In this document: positions 59,413-64,000 of the stretch, piece by piece
Layout: every line of letters starts with the position of its first letter
How positions within the stretch are numbered: position 1 is the stretch's first letter
Source: Pycnococcus provasolii
Taxonomy: Eukaryota > Chlorophyta > Pseudoscourfieldiophyceae > Pseudoscourfieldiales > Pycnococcaceae
Assembly: GCA_938743325.2 (NCBI GenBank)
Contig: OW568880.1
Span: 248,001 to 312,000 of the forward strand
Length of the DNA: 64,000 nt
Direction: 5' to 3'
Made by a program: the position numbers and the translations under genes
The notes under the pieces: model-generated
Databases searched by the model: none
Seen by the model: the letters and a program-made list of their open reading frames with translations, nothing else
What the model was told of the DNA's origin: nothing

Positions 59413-61164
59413 ATGGCGGCGGCGACGTTCTCTGCAACCACGAAGCCGATATGCCGCAGCAAACCTGTGCGTGCTAACTCCTCAAGGCGGGCGCACAACG
59501 TCGTCAGCGCCAACGCCAACAAACAAGCGCTCCTCCTCGACTACGGCGCAGGAAATGTGCGCTCGCTCAGAAACGCGCTCAAGAAGCTCAAGTACGACGT
59601 CACGGATGCAAACTCGCCGGCGGACATACTCTCCGCGCCGCTTCTCGTCTTCCCGGGCGTGGGATCGTTCGGTCCAGCGATAGAACTGCTTAAGAAGAAG
59701 GAGTACGCGCCGTACCTCCTGGAACGACTGCAGGAAGGTAAGCCGTTCTTGGGCATATGCCTGGGCATGCAGATGCTCTTCGAGGGTTCCGAAGAGAGTG
59801 GTGGTGTCGAAGGTCTGGGCTTCATCAAGGGTACGGTGAGGCGGTTCCCAGACTCGCTTGGTGTACCCGTACCTCACATCGGATGGAATACCGTGCGTGA
59901 CGCGAACGGCGCCGAAGTCGTCAACGTCGCGCCGGGACTCGACGTGCCAACGCCACGCTACTACTTCGTGCACAGCTACCGCGCCGTGGCTGAGCCGGAA
60001 AACCAAAGCGACGTTGCTCTGACGTGCTCGTACGGAAACACCGAATTCGTTGCCGCCGTCGCACCCACGGACGACGTGCGTGCCGTGCAGTTCCACCCGG
60101 AGAAGAGCGGTGCGCTGGGGTTGGCGACACTGAACGCCATGCTCTCGCCCGCGGACGGCGCGGCGGACGCGCAGGAAATCCTGTCGTCGATGCGGCCACG
60201 CGCCAAGATGACGAGCGGGCTCGCGAAGCGTGTCATCGCGTGCCTTGACGTGCGCGCGAACGACTCGGGGGATCTCGTCGTCACCAAGGGTGACGCGTAC
60301 GACGTGCGCGAGAGCGGCGAGAGCGGGGGTGTGAGAAATGTTGGCAAGCCCGTGGAACTCGCGCAGAGGTACTACGAGCAGGGCGCAGACGAGGTGACAT
60401 TCCTGAACATCACAGGATTCCGAGAGTGTCCCACGGAGGACCAGCCGATGCTCGAGGTGCTCGAGAAGTCGAGCGAGAATGTGTTCGTGCCTCTCACCGT
60501 TGGCGGTGGCATCGGCGGAGTTGGCAAGTCAACGGATGGCACAGTGCTAAGTCCCGTCGAGGTGGCTGCCGTGTACTTCCGCAGCGGAGCCGACAAGGTT
60601 AGCATAGGGTCAGATGCAGTTCGTGCGGCACTGGCATACTACGAGCGTGGCGAGCGCTGCGAGGGAGACACGTCGATCGAACAGATCAGCGAGGTGTACG
60701 GCGCACAGGCGGTTGTGGTGTCGATCGATCCGCGCAGACAGTACGCTGCGGACGGCGAGGAGGCGCCATTTGCCACGGCGGAGGCGAGCCGCGTCGGGCC
60801 GAACGGCGAGACGACGTGCTGGTGGCAGTGCACGACGGAGGGTGGGAGAAAGCTGCAGCCGCTCGGCGCGGTGGAGCTCGCACGCGCCGTGGAAGCTCTG
60901 GGTGCGGGCGAGATTCTACTCAACTGCATCGACGAGGATGGACAGAACAACGGCTACGACCTTGCGCTTGTAAAGCAGGTGAAAGATGCGGTGAGCATTC
61001 CCGTGATTGCGAGCAGCGGTGCGGGATCACCTGGACATTTCGTGGAAGTGTTCGAGGCGACGAACTGCTCGGCTGCCCTTGCCGCCGGCATCTTCCACCG
61101 TGGCGAGGTGGCGATCGAGGAGGTGAAAGCTGCGATGGAGAACGACGGGCTGGCAACAAGGTGA
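59413..61164 (+). CDS. HISN4: Imidazole glycerol phosphate synthase, fused HisH-HisF
   Basis: 583 residues. A transit-peptide-like start (SATTKPICRSKPVRANSSRR) precedes the glutaminase half (about 38-245): nucleophile Cys116 in GICLGMQ and H228/E230 in QFHPEKSG. The cyclase half (about 270-580) begins RVIACLDVRANDSGD with the catalytic aspartate (279); the second aspartate lies in NCIDEDG. The fused enzyme is the histidine and purine-linked step that makes IGP and AICAR, as in plant HISN4 and yeast His7. Plastid location is inferred. A TGTAAA lies 10 bases past the stop. Confidence 0.96.
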   Translation: MAAATFSATTKPICRSKPVRANSSRRAHNVVSANANKQALLLDYGAGNVRSLRNALKKLKYDVTDANSPADILSAPLLVFPGVGSFGPAIELLKKKEYAPYLLERLQEGKPFLGICLGMQMLFEGSEESGGVEGLGFIKGTVRRFPDSLGVPVPHIGWNTVRDANGAEVVNVAPGLDVPTPRYYFVHSYRAVAEPENQSDVALTCSYGNTEFVAAVAPTDDVRAVQFHPEKSGALGLATLNAMLSPADGAADAQEILSSMRPRAKMTSGLAKRVIACLDVRANDSGDLVVTKGDAYDVRESGESGGVRNVGKPVELAQRYYEQGADEVTFLNITGFRECPTEDQPMLEVLEKSSENVFVPLTVGGGIGGVGKSTDGTVLSPVEVAAVYFRSGADKVSIGSDAVRAALAYYERGERCEGDTSIEQISEVYGAQAVVVSIDPRRQYAADGEEAPFATAEASRVGPNGETTCWWQCTTEGGRKLQPLGAVELARAVEALGAGEILLNCIDEDGQNNGYDLALVKQVKDAVSIPVIASSGAGSPGHFVEVFEATNCSAALAAGIFHRGEVAIEEVKAAMENDGLATR

Positions 61165-61173
61165 AGTTAAGGT

Positions 61174-61179
61174 TGTAAA
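61174..61179 (+). terminator. TGTAA poly(A) signal of HISN4
   Basis: TGTAAA 10 bases after the stop codon. Confidence 0.5.
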
Positions 61180-61331
61180 TCCGAGGTTTTCACGAAGAAC
61201 ACTCCGTTCGATTCTTATTTTGCAATGATGCGTATGAATAAATAAAAACAATCAAATTGCGCAGTCATGTGTTACTATGCATAATAGAGGTTCTCTTCAG
61301 ATCGCAGAGAAGTTGTGCCCGCGCGCTTTTT

Positions 61332-62164
61332 TCAAATGATGGCAACGCCACTCGAGACAGGGTTTAACAAAACTATGATCTGCTTCGCCCTGCGCGCGCA
61401 TACGGTGCTTACCGCCGCCGTGGCCAATGCCAGTATGAAGTTGAAGAAGAAGATGGGGGATACGCCGATGACGAGCGCAAGCTGCAGCAAGCTCGAGATG
61501 CCGCTCGTGATTGCGTCAGCAACAGCTACCCACATGATCGCCTTGCTCGGGCCTTCTATTGACGGCCCTCCACCACAGCAGCCACACACGTGCATAGATG
61601 CCCCGACGGTTCCAAGAATACCCGCAACCACCTGATTGATTTGTTTTTGTTTTCGGAGTGTGTGTTGTTTTTGTTGTTATGACTGGAGTTTAGAAATAGC
61701 AGCAAACGCAAATAACGTACTAGTATGGGTGCAAAGAAGAAGAGGCCGCTGAATATGTTGACGATGCTCACGGTAAGCCAAAACTGGAAGAGCATCCTGC
61801 TGCTCTGCCACGCCTGCAGACCGTCAGGCAAGTCGGGCAAGTGTACAGCACCTCGGATCGAGCCGACTTCTCCCGTCTGAGCGGCACCTGGCAAGTACTG
61901 CGTCTGTGCGTCCCACGGCCTGTCCCCCGGTTGCGCGTACGCGGGAACCGGCACGGCGGGCACCGGCGCTGCTGCGCTCGGCTGCATAGCCGATTGCCCG
62001 TCAAACAAGGGTTGGCCCGTCGCCGCGCCTTGCAAGACTTCTGACGACTGCGAGTGCGCACTGCTGTTGGTCGGCGCTGCAGGTGGCACGGCCGCGAAGG
62101 CTGGCGACAAGGACGTCGCGTCCGTTTCGCCTTGCAGCAGCGGCTCCATGTCTTTGTCCTCCAT
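61332..62164 (-). CDS. Unknown four-span membrane protein with disordered N-terminus
   Basis: Two exons on the reverse strand, 61721-62164 and 61332-61631, with an 89-bp GT-AG intron (GTACGT donor, CAATCAG acceptor); 247 residues. The N-terminal 125 residues are A/P/Q-rich and disordered. Spans follow: FQFWLTVSIVNIFSGLFFF, completed across the splice by APIL-VVAGILGTVGAS, then a CGCCGGG cysteine cluster, AIMWVAVADAITSGISSLL, and SPIFFFNFILALATAAV. The splice join falls inside the hydrophobic run, which supports the model. No family recognised; topology suggests a small tetraspan protein. Confidence 0.68.
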
Positions 62165-62612
62165 GTTTGATGCTGGTAGTTGTAGTTTGTGCGCTGCTGC
62201 TGCTTGCGACGTGGGAGGAGGGGGGAGGTTCGCCGAGCCACGCAGAAGCGGAACTCGGAAGGCGTGGCCTCGAGGGCGAGGAGATGTAAACGGGGATCCG
62301 TCTGAGGTCGCATAGGAGATTTGTGTCCGATGTGGCGCCCCTCTGTGAGCCTCCAGGTCCGAGATCGCCATCTCCGCTCTTCTCGCTGAGGTTTCTCGCT
62401 GGTTGGAAGAGGGTAGGGCAGGGGGTCGCCCTGTTTGCCGTAGATTCGGTGCGTTGTCCGGCCCCAGTTCCCGACCCTGTGCAGTCAGCACTTCTCGCTC
62501 TATCTTTATCCTACTCCTACTCCCAGCGCACGCTCACTCGAAGTGAGTGCGCCGCCATATCCTTCCGCAGACACGTGTGCTGGACTGCATACCGGCGCCT
62601 TCTAGAATAACC
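62165..62612. other. Divergent promoter region of the tetraspan and LOV genes
   Basis: About 450 bp; no telobox, repeat or coding frame is supported. The reverse frame is open but shows no clear conservation. Confidence 0.5.
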
Positions 62613-63329
62613 ATGTCCACCGCCACGCCGCCAACCTCGAACGTCAGACACTGGGCAAGAAAACACGCGCACAACTCCGTCTCGGACGAACTTGCACTCG
62701 CGCTCTACACGCGAGTCAAGGGCGCGTTCGTACTCAGTGACCCGACATTGCCAGACACGCCTCTCGTATACGTCTCGCCGGGCTTCGAGAAGATGAGCGG
62801 ATACTCGGCGGCGGAGTGCCTAGGGAGAAACTGCAGATTCCTACAAGGACCGGAGACGGATCAGGAGGAAGTTCGACGCATACGTGAGGCGGTCGAAGGA
62901 AAGAAGGCGGTGTCTGCCCACCTGCTTAACTTTCGCAAAGATGGCGAGCCGTTCATCAACTCACTTCACATCGCGCCCGTTCACTCCGCGAGCGGAAGCA
63001 CGAAGTTCTTCGCCGGTGTCCAGCTCGACCCAGGGGCATTCGTCGACGACAGCGGTATTGCGATCTTCAGGTCGTGGTCGTAAGTCTGCCTCCTAAGCAT
63101 CCATAGCGGATAAACAAACAATTCACTAACACTCTAACCCACTAAATAAAACAGAAACGACGTCGACGAACGGAGGTCTGCAGACTTTGCCCGTAACTCG
63201 GTGGACTTGCTTCGTACCTCTAGTCACGAGCACTCCGACTTTCCAACGAAAGAACGAAGATGCCACAACGCGATTCTTGGGAAAATTCGTGTCACAGTAC
63301 GAACGTTGGACATCGCAGCAATGCGATAA
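62613..63329 (+). CDS. Single LOV-domain photoreceptor protein
   Basis: Two exons, 62613-63079 and 63155-63329, across a 75-bp GT-AG intron; 213 residues. One LOV/PAS domain (about 38-142): FVLSDPTLPDTPLVYVS, GRNCRFLQG with the photoactive Cys74, LLNFRKDGEPFINSL, and FAGVQ with the flavin-contact glutamine. These residues are those required to bind FMN and form the blue-light adduct. No kinase, F-box or bZIP effector is attached; the C-terminal 65 residues are helical and charged (DVDERRSADFARNS). It is closest in layout to plant PAS/LOV (LLP) proteins, short LOV proteins that act through partners. Confidence 0.92.
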
Positions 63330-63506
63330 GGTGCTTCTCTCTGCGTGTGACTCCCTCAAATCGTTTGTAAAAATTTTTGTTGTTGTTGCGTGTTTCTGTT
63401 TACCTTTTATTAAAAAAGCCAAGGACGCACGCCCGCGCGCACGCACACAAAAAATGGATTTGTTGTTCAAATCAATCCGATTCCGCAACAAGTCGTTTCG
63501 TCAAAT

Positions 63507-64000
63507 CTATATCAAGTCGTCGCCACCGTGGCGCGCGTTGTAGTTGTCGCCATACGGAGGATCAGAGATTGCAGCGGTTTCAGTCAAATCCGAGTAATGC
63601 TTCACGAGGTAGCGCAGTCCATCGCGCTCAGCGCGTGATTCAAGCGTGCGCTTCGTGAGAGCTTCTGAAAGCGTTCCGCATCGATCAGACGCCGTGGCGT
63701 GCGCACGCTGAAGAAATTGCACCTGCGCGTCCCGTTCCTTCAGCTGCTTCTTCAAAAGGTCGCGTTCCGCCGCCCACGCAAGACGATCCATGCTTGCTCG
63801 CTCGGCTGTCTGCGCGAGCAGCTGATCCGCCGATTCCGCGCGTCGCTCTGCGTCGCGAATGCGGCGCTCCGCATCTGCCGCTGCATCGCTGGCATGGCAG
63901 GCGGCGGCGGCAATTGCCGCCTGAGCTGCACCAACGATGCGCCGTGCGCGTGAGGATTCAGATTCCTTCTTGATCCGCTTCTGCTGCTGCTGCTGCTGCT
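63507..64000 (-). CDS. Coiled-coil protein, C-terminal part, runs off the right edge
   Basis: The frame is open from the right edge to a stop at 63507, at least 164 residues. It begins with a Q run, then KRIKKESESSRARRIVGA, an alanine-rich stretch (AAQAAIAAAACHASDAAADA), and long helices typical of a coiled coil (RRAESADQLLAQTAERASMD, KKQLKERDAQVQFLQRAH). The C-terminus ends YNARHGGDDLI. The start lies beyond the window. No family can be assigned from this portion. It faces the LOV gene with stops 178 bp apart. Confidence 0.7.
   Translation of the reverse strand, partial: QQQQQQKRIKKESESSRARRIVGAAQAAIAAAACHASDAAADAERRIRDAERRAESADQLLAQTAERASMDRLAWAAERDLLKKQLKERDAQVQFLQRAHATASDRCGTLSEALTKRTLESRAERDGLRYLVKHYSDLTETAAISDPPYGDNYNARHGGDDLI

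Overview
This is nuclear DNA from a eukaryote, most likely a small, compact green alga (chlorophyte or prasinophyte type). Supporting evidence: an MLO-family membrane protein, a plant-type LOV photoreceptor domain, a fused plastid-type histidine enzyme (HisH-HisF), a lumen-type Deg protease with an RR...AYA targeting signal, a plant-type TCP11-like protein and a SKIP16/FBXO3-type F-box protein. Most genes are single-exon. The introns that can be placed are short GT-AG introns of 68-93 bp with A-rich acceptor sides. Several 3' ends carry TGTAA, the usual chlorophyte poly(A) signal. I could not name the species from sequence alone.

Layout. 0.5-8.1 kb: PRORSD1-like editing protein, a WW/double coactosin protein, and a giant membrane protein joining an HExxH segment, a class II glutamine amidotransferase, a SIS domain and an EF-hand. 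8.1-10.1 kb: gene-poor. 10.1-15.8 kb: MLO and a CLC chloride/proton exchanger, tail to tail. 15.9-22.7 kb: a small unknown gene, an acidic unknown, a ZIP metal transporter, an ARID protein, a Deg protease and a macrodomain protein. 23.4-26.6 kb: two secretory-pathway membrane proteins (CIA30-like/mucin-like, and ectodomain plus seven membrane spans). 26.6-29.1 kb: a repeat-rich gene desert. 29.1-38.4 kb: a Q-rich unknown, HD phosphohydrolase, ABHD-type hydrolase, LRR protein, GNAT acetyltransferase, and PurU. 39.2-50.4 kb: TCP11-like, EF-hand anchor protein, 12-Cys secreted protein, PHD-ankyrin-HECT ligase, DDX1 helicase, MMTAG2. 50.6-64 kb: serpin, FBXO3/SKIP16, a small unknown, proton-translocating transhydrogenase, HISN4, a four-span membrane protein, a LOV protein, and a coiled-coil gene running off the right edge.

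The genes do not form an operon or obvious pathway cluster; they look like ordinary interspersed nuclear genes, many in divergent pairs. The most striking shared feature is that short arrays or single copies of the telomere-like hexamer TTAGGG/CCCTAA (sometimes TTTAGGG) recur 50-300 bp upstream of start codons or in divergent promoters rather than at a chromosome end. The strongest candidate for new protein biology is the amidotransferase/SIS/EF-hand membrane fusion at 3.9-8.1 kb. I saw no retroviral or other virus-like element, no convincing tRNA or rRNA, and no CRISPR array.
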